Source of the DNA: Paenibacillus cisolokensis | Lineage (GTDB): Bacteria; Bacillota; Bacilli; Paenibacillales; Paenibacillaceae | Assembly (NCBI RefSeq): GCF_018403665.1 | Contig: NZ_BOVJ01000033.1 | Location: forward strand, 1 to 32,176 | Length of the DNA stretch: 32,176 nucleotides | Reading direction: 5' to 3' | Shown here: positions 24,465-32,176 of the stretch, one piece after another | Layout of the letters: each line of letters begins with the position of its first letter | How positions within the stretch are numbered: position 1 is the stretch's first letter | Notes under the pieces: model-generated | The model's input: the letters and a program-made list of their open reading frames with translations, nothing else | Database searches by the model: none | Told to the model about the DNA's origin: nothing | Made by a program: the position numbers and the translations under genes

Positions 24465-24838
24465 CGTAGCCGCCTCCTTGCACATTGCATCCATTTCGCA
24501 AATGTTTCCGTTTCAGGGTTTTCAGGCTGAATACGTCCCCCGGTTCACAACGTCATTGTACCGTTAGCGCGGCTGCCATGTCCAGCCGCCGCGGGCGATC
24601 CGGCATCGGACCGGCAACAACGGCGTACCGACGCCGTGCGAAGCCAGCCTGCGAGGTCTGGCCGGCAAGCGAGCTCCGGCCTCGGGGCCCTTGGCGTTCG
24701 AAGCCCGGCCTGCATGTCCGGTGCGCATCGCGGCGCTGCGTGGCGGCGATCATTGATCGAGCCGACAACGAGCCGCGCTTTCCGCTTCGCGGTTTCGGCG
24801 GAACCCGGCACAATGCGGCCATTCGAACCGCACAAGCC
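24465..24838. other. Gene-free gap, no function seen
   Basis: This GC-rich stretch separates DUF1992 from the 3' end of the vWA operon. Open frames on both strands encode only Arg/Ala/Gly/Pro-rich sequence with no recognisable motif. The left 60 bases are AT-richer and should hold the DUF1992 promoter, but no convincing -35/-10 pair is visible. I see no repeat or RNA gene in it. Confidence 0.6.
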
Positions 24839-24875
24839 GAAACGGCCGCAGCGCGATCAGCGCTGCGACCGTTTC
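24839..24875 (-). terminator. Long hairpin overlapping the end of the vWA operon
   Basis: On the minus strand GAAACGGTCGCAGCG (24861-24875) pairs with CGCTGCGGCCGTTTC (24839-24853) over 15 pairs with a seven-base loop. One pair is T-G in that strand and a mismatch in the other, which favours a minus-strand RNA structure. The stop codon of the last operon gene lies inside it. There is no T-run after it, only CGGCTT, so it may be a stabiliser or a weak terminator. Confidence 0.55.
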
Positions 24876-27836
24876 TTCGCGGCGAGCAGCCGGCTCATCG
24901 TGCTGCCGGCGTCGGCTTCCGCCCCGTCATCGCGGGGCGGCGCATCCGGCGGCGCGGAGCGAGCCGACTCCGGACGGGAGCCGGGGGAGTTCCCCGGCAC
25001 CGCCGGTGCGGCAGCCCGCGCCGCCGCTGGCGGGCTGCCCGCCGCCGTATCGTGCGGCGGCGGCACCGTATCCGCCGGCGGAGCGGCAGCGGCCTGCGGC
25101 GTCGCCTTCTCCGCCGCAGTCCCCCCGCCGCAGCGCGCGCGCCGCCGGGCGGCTTCCCGGACGCGGGCGCATAAAACTCGCCCGCGTCCCGTTTGCGCCG
25201 CGCCAGCCGCGTCATCGCCGCGGCGGCGCTTCCGCCGGCTGCCGGCTTCTGCCCGGCCGCCGAGCGCCTGCCCGGCGCAAGGCCGGCGAGCGCGGCCGCC
25301 AGTCGGCGCCAAGGCAGCGACACGCGGCGCAGCGCGATGTCGCACAGCCACAGCAGCAGCGCGGCGATCAGCAGCGCGCGCCTGATGTCTGTCGTGAGCC
25401 GGGTAACCGCCGGCTCCGCTTGAAAAGCTTCCTCGGGACGCTCCGGGTCGAGCACCCGTCCGCCCGTCAGCTCCGCCACCCGCTCCAGCTTCGCCGCGCC
25501 GTCGCCTCCGGCGATCCGGTACTCCGGCGAATACGGAACGACGAAGCCGGTCGTCGTTCCGCCTTCCTCCGAGCCGATGCGGACGAGGTAAGCGCCAGGC
25601 TCCGCATGCGGAAGGACGGCCTCGTATTCGCCCGGAGCCGTGGCCACAAGGCGCAGCGACATTTCCGTTCCCGCTTCGCCCGACACCGTCGCATCGAGCG
25701 TGCCGCCGCCGCTCTCCGTCTGCCCTTCGGCGACGATAGCGAGACGGGCTTTCCCGCCTTCCGCCTGCACCGATACTTCGTACGGAGAGCTGTAAACTGC
25801 GGAAATGTCCATTTGACCCATTGAACGAACGTTTCCGGAAACCCGGACCAACCGATCCAGCCGCTCGACCATTGGCCCGTCAGATCGCTCGTCCAGGCGA
25901 CCGACCTCCCCGAGCCGTACTGCCATCGCGCCAGCAGCGGATCGCCTTCCGGCGTCAGCAGGGCGACTTCCGCCGTCTCTTTCGCCGTCGTTGCGATATA
26001 AGCGTCGACAGCCGGCAGCCCCGAACTGAACAGCGGCGCCCAATCCCCCGCCTGCCCGACCGCCGGCGTAAACGTCCACTCGACGATGTACGTTCGGGAC
26101 ATCATCGCCGTCTCCCTGCTGAAAATGGCGGGCAGCGTGCTTTGGTCATTCGTAAAATAGTAGCGGCCTTTCCCCTGATTGGCCAGCGACTCCAGCAGCT
26201 GCGTATCGGCGCCGTCGCCGACCGCCACTGTGGACAGCGTCATGTTCGCATCTGCGATCCGCTTCGTCAGCGCGCCGTAATCCGGCGCCGTGGAAGACTG
26301 TCCGTCCGTCAGCAAAATAATATGCTTCCGCTGCGCGTCCACCTGCCGCAGCTTGCCGTAACCTTCCGCAAGCGCCGTATAGATTTCGGTGCCGCCATCA
26401 GGCTGAATGCCCTGGATGCGCGACAGCACGTCGTCCCGATCCGTCAGCCTGGTCGGCTCCACGACCCACCACGGCGTATGATCGAAGGCGAGAACGCCGA
26501 CCGTGTCCTGATCGCGCAGCAGCTCGACCGTACGCATCGCCGCCTCCTTGGCCAGCTCCAGCTTCCCGTCGCTCATACTGCCCGATCTGTCGATGATAAG
26601 TACAAGACCGAGAGAAGGAATTTGCCGCTTGCCCTGCAGATCCATATAAACCGGCAGCGCCTCCTCGATCGGCGTTTTGAAATATCCGCCCAACCCGTAG
26701 CTGTCCTGCCCACCGACCTTGACGAGACCGACGCCGAAATCGCCAACAGCCCGGGCGATCCACTGCATCGGCTTCTCCCCGATGCGCGTGGCGGGAACAT
26801 TATTCAACACGATGCTGTCATATTTGGCGTAATCGGCCAATTCGAGCGGCAGCCGTTCGGGCGGGATGACGTCGCTGGCAATGAGCGAACCGGACAGCGC
26901 CGAAACGAGGTTGGCCGACGAGCCTTCTTCCCCTTCCACGATCAGCACCGCCGGAGGTCCGCTCACCCGGCTGAACGCATAGGCGGCGTTGTTGGCCGGC
27001 TGCTCGTCGTCCGCCGCATACAGCTCCGCGCGGAACCGGTGAAAGCCCGGTTCCTTCGCCATCGTCCGGATAACAAACCGGTTCGCGCCTTGCTCCAGCT
27101 CGACTTCACTGCGGGCAAGCTCCGTGTCGTCGGCATAAATCCGAAGCTCCGCCGGGCCGGCGAAGGTGCTCGCCACTTGCAATTCGATCGTAAACGACTC
27201 GCCCTGGCGCAGCGACTTCGGCACCTTCATCTCTTCCAGCGCAGCGTCGGTCCGCTGCTTCGGCGCTGCCGGCAGCACATCGACCGCAATGCCCCGATCC
27301 TTCAGCAGCCGCGCCTGGCGCATCAGATCGCCCGCATTCTCCTCCCCGTCCGACAAAAGCACGATGCGGCCGCCTTCCTCCGGCAGCATGCCCGACGCCA
27401 TCTGCAGCGCACGGGAAAGATCGGTAAACCGGCCGTCGATTTGCGCCCGGAACGAAAAACGCCCCTCGTCCAGGAGCCCGTCCGGCGACAACGTCCGCTC
27501 CACGGCGGCATCAAGCCCCGCGCCGACGACGCCCGCCTCATCACGTTCTCCCTTGGCGGCAATCGCCTTGGCAATCCAAGCTCCGGCGAATGCGTCGGCG
27601 TCGAGACTGGCCGAACGGTCGGCAACGAAGACGATGTTGAGCCGCTTCTGCGTTACATACGGCTGAACGCCCGCTGCGACCGCAATCAGCAACAGGAGGA
27701 TGAATGCCCGCATCCCGATAGCAGCCGCCTTGCGGCCGCCCGTCAGCCTGACCGTCGAGCGCGCCGTCCACCAGATGAACGCCGCCCAAACCGGCAGCAA
27801 AAGCAGCGCCAACGGCTGATCAACCTGAACGCCCAC
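24857..27836 (-). CDS. Large vWA / GATase-like membrane protein (two apparent frameshifts)
   Basis: After repair this is a 993-residue protein with two N-terminal membrane helices (~9-28, ~40-58) and two vWA-type MIDAS sequences, DRSAS at ~73 and DRSGSMS at ~417. Between and after them are beta-rich domains and a glutamine-amidotransferase-like block (PPAVLIVEGEEGSSANLVSAL, then VGLVKVGGQDSYGLGGYFKT). A C-terminal helix (LLIAALLLWLCDIALRR) and an Ala/Pro-rich cytosolic tail end it. Frame breaks are near 25794-25814 and in the C6 run at 25121-25126. Adding a base at each restores the tail ending MSRLLAAKKRSQR. The GTG at 27836 has GGGAGGTG upstream and overlaps the previous gene by 17 bases. 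It is probably part of a MoxR-dependent envelope complex, but its role is unknown. Confidence 0.85.
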
Positions 27837-29856
27837 GGCGGTACACCTCCCATTCCGCTGCAAGGAGCAATAGCAGCGCCAATGCCGCCCACGGTGCAAG
27901 CGAAGCGCCCTGTGCGAATGCCGGCTTAGCGGCGGGGCCCGCCTCCGCGGCATTGCCGTCCGGCGCAGCGGACGATCCTTCGGCCCGTCCTTCCGCTGCG
28001 CGGCTTACCCGCAAGGACGAACCGGCCAGGCTTTCCCTCGGATCGGCCGTTATCGCCAAAAAGCGGCCGGACAGCTCCCGCCCGTCCATATCCGTCTCCA
28101 CAAAACGGTACAGCCCCGGTACGGCCGGGACGGTCTGCGTGCCGGAAAGACGTCCTTCCGTCCGGTCCGCTGCCCGTTCCTCCGCTTCGTCCTCTGCAAC
28201 TGCCGTTTCGACCGGAACAAAACGCGCATCGTCGGCGTCCGGCGAAAGCGGCACTTCAATCGTCCCCCCTGCCACGGCAACGCCGAGCTGCCGCCGATCT
28301 CCGCCGCCCATCCATTCCGCCGCCTGCATAACCAGAATCGGAAATTCCGGGCGAAGCGGTAGATCGGTGTCGCTCAAGCTGAACGAAAACGTCAGCATCG
28401 GCCGACCGTCCCGGATGTCCGCATAGATGGCGGGCAGGCCGCCATAGGTCACGATCGGCTCGCCCCAGCCGCGGGCGCCGTCTCCCGTAACGATCCGGCC
28501 GATATGCGTCTCTTCGAACGTCGTATACCGCGTCACCTCATGCGGCTTCAGCTTCACCTCGCCGCCGGAAGGCGTCCTCGCCACCGTGCCTTCCGGCGGC
28601 GCATCCGCATCGACGATGCGCCATACCGGCTTCGCGTCCAAGAGCTGCCGCCATGCCGCCGACCGAATGTCTTCGTCGGACACGCCGTCGAGCACGACCC
28701 AATCCACCGCTTTCACCGTTTCCGCATCCGGCTCGAACGACGACGCGTTCGCCTTGATCGTGCGCGCCCCCGCAAGCTGCAGCGCCTTGTCGAGGAACAG
28801 ATTGCCGCCGGTCACGAGCAGAACATTATGCGTCTGCGAAGCGGGCGGGAACTGGTAGGCGGTATCGTCCGCCGCGTAGACGTCCCGAGCCGAACGCAAG
28901 ACCGCTTTGTAGTACGCCGCGTCAGGCAGCGAACCCAGCGTTACGCTTTTCCATTCTCCAGGCGGCACGGTCGTCTGTGCGCGGGCGACCGTGCCCTCCT
29001 TTCCTTCCGCGAACACTTCAAGCGTTACGTTGCGGGGAGCGCCGCTTTCGTTGCGAATCGTGACCAGTCCGCGATTGCCCGCTTTCCCTTCGGGCTCCGG
29101 TTTGATCCCGAAATGGGCGATCGACACATTGTTCCAGGCCGGCGGAGCGGAGCCTTTTTCCGTCCCGACATCGAACAAGCTGAACGGCGCGTGCAGCGCC
29201 AAGTCCTGAGATGACTCATCCAGCCATCTCCCGTCGCTGAACAGTACGATCTCGCCTTCTTCCTCCTCCCGCGCCAGCGAATCCGCCAGCGACAGCGCGG
29301 CGGCATCGTCGGTCACGCCGTAGACCGGTTCAAGCCGGCTGAGCGCATCGCGCAGAGCGCTTCGATCGGCGGTACGGGCTGCGAGCACTTCCGGCTGCGG
29401 ACCTGTTCCGATCAGCGTCACTTCGCGGCCGGCGGGCTGGTCATCCAGCCACTGCCCGGCCAACTCGGCCGCCGCCTGCAGCATCGTACGGCCTCCGGCA
29501 GCGGAAGCGGTTCCGCTCCCTTCGTCCGCCGCGGCGTCTTGGGGAGCCAGCGCGCTCATGCTGGCCGAGCGGTCGATGACGATGACCGCGTGTCCGGCAG
29601 CCGTTCCCCCCTTCAAGAGAACCGGGTCGGTCAGCGCGAAAACGAGCAGAGCGGCGGCCAGCAGCTGAAGCAGCATGAGGAGGCGGCTCCGCAGTTTTTG
29701 CCACGGCCGGTTCGCTTCCTGCTCCCGCAGCGCTTTGCGCCAGAGCAGATGGCTCGGCACAATCGTATCGTCATACGTCCGCTTCAGCATGTACATGAGC
29801 GCGATAGCCGGCAGCGCCAGCGCGAACCATAGCGATGCGACGGATTGAAATTGCAT
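27820..29856 (-). CDS. BatA-like vWA membrane protein
   Basis: An intact 678-residue protein. The N-terminus is the aerotolerance-regulator (BatA N-terminal) domain: a membrane helix, PSHLLWRKALREQEANRPWQ, then a second helix LLQLLAAALLVFALTDPVLL. A vWA domain follows with MIDAS DRSASM at 95-100. The middle is beta-rich and extracellular, with FDVGTEKGSAPPAWNNVSIA, typical of this class. A final helix (APWAALALLLLLAAEWEVYR) anchors the C-terminus. The ATG at 29856 is preceded by AAAGGAGGGAGG. Its 3' end overlaps the next gene, so translation is probably coupled. The domains match those of Bacteroides Bat proteins, but the function in Firmicutes is undefined. Confidence 0.88.
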   Translation of the reverse strand: MQFQSVASLWFALALPAIALMYMLKRTYDDTIVPSHLLWRKALREQEANRPWQKLRSRLLMLLQLLAAALLVFALTDPVLLKGGTAAGHAVIVIDRSASMSALAPQDAAADEGSGTASAAGGRTMLQAAAELAGQWLDDQPAGREVTLIGTGPQPEVLAARTADRSALRDALSRLEPVYGVTDDAAALSLADSLAREEEEGEIVLFSDGRWLDESSQDLALHAPFSLFDVGTEKGSAPPAWNNVSIAHFGIKPEPEGKAGNRGLVTIRNESGAPRNVTLEVFAEGKEGTVARAQTTVPPGEWKSVTLGSLPDAAYYKAVLRSARDVYAADDTAYQFPPASQTHNVLLVTGGNLFLDKALQLAGARTIKANASSFEPDAETVKAVDWVVLDGVSDEDIRSAAWRQLLDAKPVWRIVDADAPPEGTVARTPSGGEVKLKPHEVTRYTTFEETHIGRIVTGDGARGWGEPIVTYGGLPAIYADIRDGRPMLTFSFSLSDTDLPLRPEFPILVMQAAEWMGGGDRRQLGVAVAGGTIEVPLSPDADDARFVPVETAVAEDEAEERAADRTEGRLSGTQTVPAVPGLYRFVETDMDGRELSGRFLAITADPRESLAGSSLRVSRAAEGRAEGSSAAPDGNAAEAGPAAKPAFAQGASLAPWAALALLLLLAAEWEVYRRGRSG

Positions 29857-29907
29857 CCTCCTCCCTCCTTTCCCGGTCTGCGAACCGACTTGTCGTCCAT
29901 GCATGCG

Positions 29908-30851
29908 CTAGCCGCGCAGCAGCCCTGCCTCCCGGAACGACCGAAGCACCGTATCGGCAATCGGGCGCCCCGTATCGACGAACAGGTACGCGACACCGCG
30001 CTCCTCGCAGTATCGGCGAATCGTCTCGCAGTGCTGCCGGACCGCCTGGCGATACGAAGCGACGACGCTTCCGCCGATCGCCACTTCCTTGCCTGTTCCC
30101 GTCTCGCTGTCGATAAGCCGCAGTTCTCCGGTCAGCTGCGGATCGATCTCGGCCGGGGAGAGCAGCTGCACGTAAACAACGTCCTGACCTGCGGCCAGCA
30201 GCGCCCGGATCGTGTCTTCCAGCCCGCTCTCGTGCAGGCCGTCGGTAAACAGCCATGTCTGGCCGGACCGGCCGGGCAGCGCCGAAGGATGCCGGAACGC
30301 CGCATACAGATCGGAACCGCCGGCCGCTCCCGCCTCTCCTTCGAAATCGCCCCTGAGCGCCCCGTCCAAAAACGGAACAGCCGATGCGCCGCTCCTCTTC
30401 CCCGGCACATCGGCAGCTCGCGCACGATGCCGTCGGCGAACAGCCGCACCGCCGCACGATCGTCTCCCGCCAGCGCCGCATAGCCGACGCATGCCGCCAG
30501 CCTGAGCGCATAATCCAGCTTGCGTCCGCTCTCTTCGCCGAAGCGCATCGATGTCGAGACGTCGATGTACAGGCAGACGGAAAGCTCCTGCTCATCCCAA
30601 TATTGGCGGACGAAAGCGCGTCCCGTCCGGCCGTATACGTTCCAGTCGATCCGGCGAATGTCATCGCCGGGCGCATAGGGACGGTAATCGGCAAATTCCA
30701 GCGAGCTGCCGAGCGCCCGCGAACGCCGCTTGCCCTGCATCGTCCCGCGAAACCGGCCTTTGGCCGGAAGGCTCATCCGCTCCAGCCGATACAGCACGGA
30801 CATATCGGGAAACAGCCGTTCAAGTCCCGTCTCCCGCTCGCCGCCGCTCAT
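29908..30851 (-). CDS. DUF58 protein (one apparent frameshift)
   Basis: DUF58 proteins carry a vWA-like fold and almost always partner a MoxR ATPase. The conserved N-terminal block MQGKRRSRALGSSLEFADYR, then PYAPGDDIRRIDWNVYGRTG and the MIDAS-like DVSTSM (~97-102), is present. After ELPMCRG the frame breaks. One base added to the C4 run at 30400-30403 (plus strand) leads into KRSGASAVPFLDGALRGDFE and a C-terminal half with TWLFTDGLHESGLEDTIRAL, ending at 29908. The restored length is 314 residues. The ATG at 30851 overlaps the MoxR stop as ATGA and has GGAGG seven bases upstream. Confidence 0.92.
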
Positions 30852-31837
30852 CGCCGCGCCTCCGCCGCTTCCAGCGCCGCAAGGGCCAATTCGTCGCTTT
30901 TCATGCCCATCGCCTGCGCCTCGTAGCCCGGCACGATCCGGTGACGAAGCGCAGGCAGCGCCGCTTCGCGGATATCCTGCCACGAAACGTGAAGCCGGCC
31001 GGCGGCAAGAGCCCGCACTTTGGCGACGGAAACGATCGCCTGAACGGCCCGCGGTCCGGCGCCGTAACGAACGTAGCGCTTCACCTGCTCCGGCGCGTCC
31101 GCTTCGTCCGGATGCGTCGCCATGACCAGATCGACCGCCGCTTCCGCCATTTCGTCCGAAACCAGAATGTCTTTGGCGAGCGACTGCAGCTCCGTCAGCG
31201 CATCCGCATCCATAATCCGCTCGGCCCGCGGCTGGACGGGAGAAGTCGTCCGCACGACGATCTCCTTAAGCTCCTCGCGCGTCGGATACGAGACATCGAT
31301 TTTGAGCAAAAAGCGGTCGAGCTGCGCCTCGGGCAGCGGATACGTGCCTTCCTGCTCGAGCGGATTTTGCGTCGCCAGCACAAAGAACGGACGGGGCAGC
31401 GGGTAAGTTGTTCCTCCGGCGGTAACGGTTTTTTCCTGCATCGCTTCCAGCAGCGCGCTCTGCGTTTTCGGCGTGGCCCGATTAATTTCATCCGCCAGCA
31501 CGAGATTGCCGAATACCGGCCCCGGCTGGAAGCGGTAGCTCGTTTCCCCTTGACGGCCGAATTCCGCGAGCGTCGTGCCCGTAATATCGGCCGGCATCAG
31601 ATCGGGCGTAAACTGGATGCGGGTAAACTTCAGGTCGACCGTATCGGCGACCGTTCGCACGAGCATTGTCTTTCCGAGACCGGGGATGCCTTCCAGCAGC
31701 GCATGGCCGCCGGCGAGCAAACACCAGAGAAGCTGCTCCACGACTGCCCGCTGTCCGACTATAACGCGGCCGATCTCCGCTTTCAACGAGGCGATCTTCT
31801 CGGCCGCCTGTTCCACTTGCGCTTTGGATTCAATCAT
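30848..31837 (-). CDS. MoxR-family AAA+ ATPase
   Basis: A 329-residue MoxR AAA+ ATPase, thought to act as a chaperone that inserts metal or activates vWA-domain partners. Walker A GIPGLGKT is at ~50-57, the MoxR-specific FTRIQFTPDLMPADITGT at ~71-88, Walker B LVLADEINRA at ~112-121, sensor 1 in FFVLATQNPLEQEGTYPLPE, and sensor 2 in YVRYGAGPRAVQAI. The ATG at 31837 follows GGGGGAG with a five-base gap; longer in-frame starts lack the family alignment. It is intact and overlaps both the upstream partial gene and DUF58, as expected of this operon. Confidence 0.95.
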   Translation of the reverse strand: MIESKAQVEQAAEKIASLKAEIGRVIVGQRAVVEQLLWCLLAGGHALLEGIPGLGKTMLVRTVADTVDLKFTRIQFTPDLMPADITGTTLAEFGRQGETSYRFQPGPVFGNLVLADEINRATPKTQSALLEAMQEKTVTAGGTTYPLPRPFFVLATQNPLEQEGTYPLPEAQLDRFLLKIDVSYPTREELKEIVVRTTSPVQPRAERIMDADALTELQSLAKDILVSDEMAEAAVDLVMATHPDEADAPEQVKRYVRYGAGPRAVQAIVSVAKVRALAAGRLHVSWQDIREAALPALRHRIVPGYEAQAMGMKSDELALAALEAAEARR

Positions 31838-32176
31838 CTGTGCTCCCCCTGTTCGCCTGCCGGCCCGGTTGTATTTCATCAAAATAATCCTGCACCCGCT
31901 GCTGCATCGTACCCGGCAGCGGCGTGCGGGTAAGCGCCTGTTTCGCCTCCGCGGCATATTCCGCGTACACTTCCTCGTACGGCCGGGTCATGCCGTCGAC
32001 GGTCGGCGATTGGCCGCCCGTCTGCACGCTGCCGCCCGAAGCGGGACCGCCGTCCTGCTGCACATTGCCGGAACCTTGCATCGAGCGCGGCGTCGTCACC
32101 AGGCCGCGGCCTCCCGCGCCGGTTCCGCCCGCAAGACCGCCCTGCCCGCTTCCGCTGCCCGCACCTTGGCCGTTTC
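31830..32176 (-). CDS. C-terminal fragment of a Gly-rich protein upstream of moxR (partial)
   Basis: This gene continues beyond the right edge; only about 115 C-terminal residues are visible. They start with a glycine/serine/threonine-rich flexible stretch (~50 residues) and end with a compact helical segment, TRPYEEVYAEYAAEAKQALT, then RTPLPGTMQQRVQDYFDEIQ, and a short tail. Such a tail is seen at the end of large proteins encoded next to MoxR in Firmicutes, as far as I recall, but I cannot name the family. It overlaps the start of moxR by eight bases, so it belongs to the operon. An in-frame GTG at 32099 is probably internal, because the glycine-rich sequence continues upstream of it. Confidence 0.6.
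   Translation of the reverse strand, partial: NGQGAGSGSGQGGLAGGTGAGGRGLVTTPRSMQGSGNVQQDGGPASGGSVQTGGQSPTVDGMTRPYEEVYAEYAAEAKQALTRTPLPGTMQQRVQDYFDEIQPGRQANRGSTDD

Noticed and set aside
24545..24835. Arg/Pro-rich open frames upstream of DUF1992
   Set aside because: They have no motif or ribosome site and look like chance frames in GC-rich DNA.
679..30851. Eleven pseudogenes
   Set aside because: Each has only single-base breaks in short runs and otherwise intact motifs, including a full, apparently regulated B12 operon.

Overview
This window looks like chromosomal DNA of a GC-rich endospore-forming Firmicute, most likely in the Paenibacillaceae (Paenibacillus/Cohnella-like). The pointers are a Bacillus-type nitric oxide synthase oxygenase, a DUF3900 protein, EcsC, HelD, strong AGGAGG ribosome sites with ATG, GTG and TTG starts, and AT-richer gaps filled with short repeats. 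The genus is inferred from gene content only. I recognise 25 protein genes, all but three on the minus strand. I see no rRNA, tRNA, insertion sequence, phage or CRISPR.

Layout: 1-570 is non-coding repeat sequence with a minus-strand terminator. 679-6805 (minus) holds DUF3900, nitric oxide synthase, EcsC, a HelD-type helicase and DUF1294. A LysE exporter (plus) faces HrpB helicase and a coiled-coil protein (minus). gluQ (plus) faces the B12 operon. 13021-18980 (minus) is a cobalamin unit: riboswitch, distal terminator, then btuF-btuC-btuD for corrinoid import and cobT-cobU-cobS for nucleotide-loop assembly. 19170-22808 holds a YtkA/FixH-like protein (plus) facing a SafE-like protein and a CopA-type copper ATPase (minus). 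22960-23583 is two tandem-repeat arrays. 23769-24464 (minus) is DUF1992 plus rhodanese. 24857 to the right edge (minus) is a MoxR-DUF58-vWA-vWA operon preceded by the C-terminal end of another protein that runs off the window.

The strongest unexpected signal is that 11 of the 25 genes carry one or two apparent frameshifts. All twelve are repaired by adding one base, nearly always in a short homopolymer, and the restored lengths are all multiples of three. The genes otherwise look intact, so this reads as systematic homopolymer under-calling rather than gene decay. In the annotation these genes are given full-length coordinates spanning the shift.

The second theme is that most gaps contain their own locus-specific tandem repeats, including a four-copy 113-bp array in which two 15-bp palindromes alternate. 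I found no clearly new multi-gene system. The repeat arrays, the unassigned coiled-coil protein and the CopA-SafE-YtkA grouping are the best candidates for follow-up.
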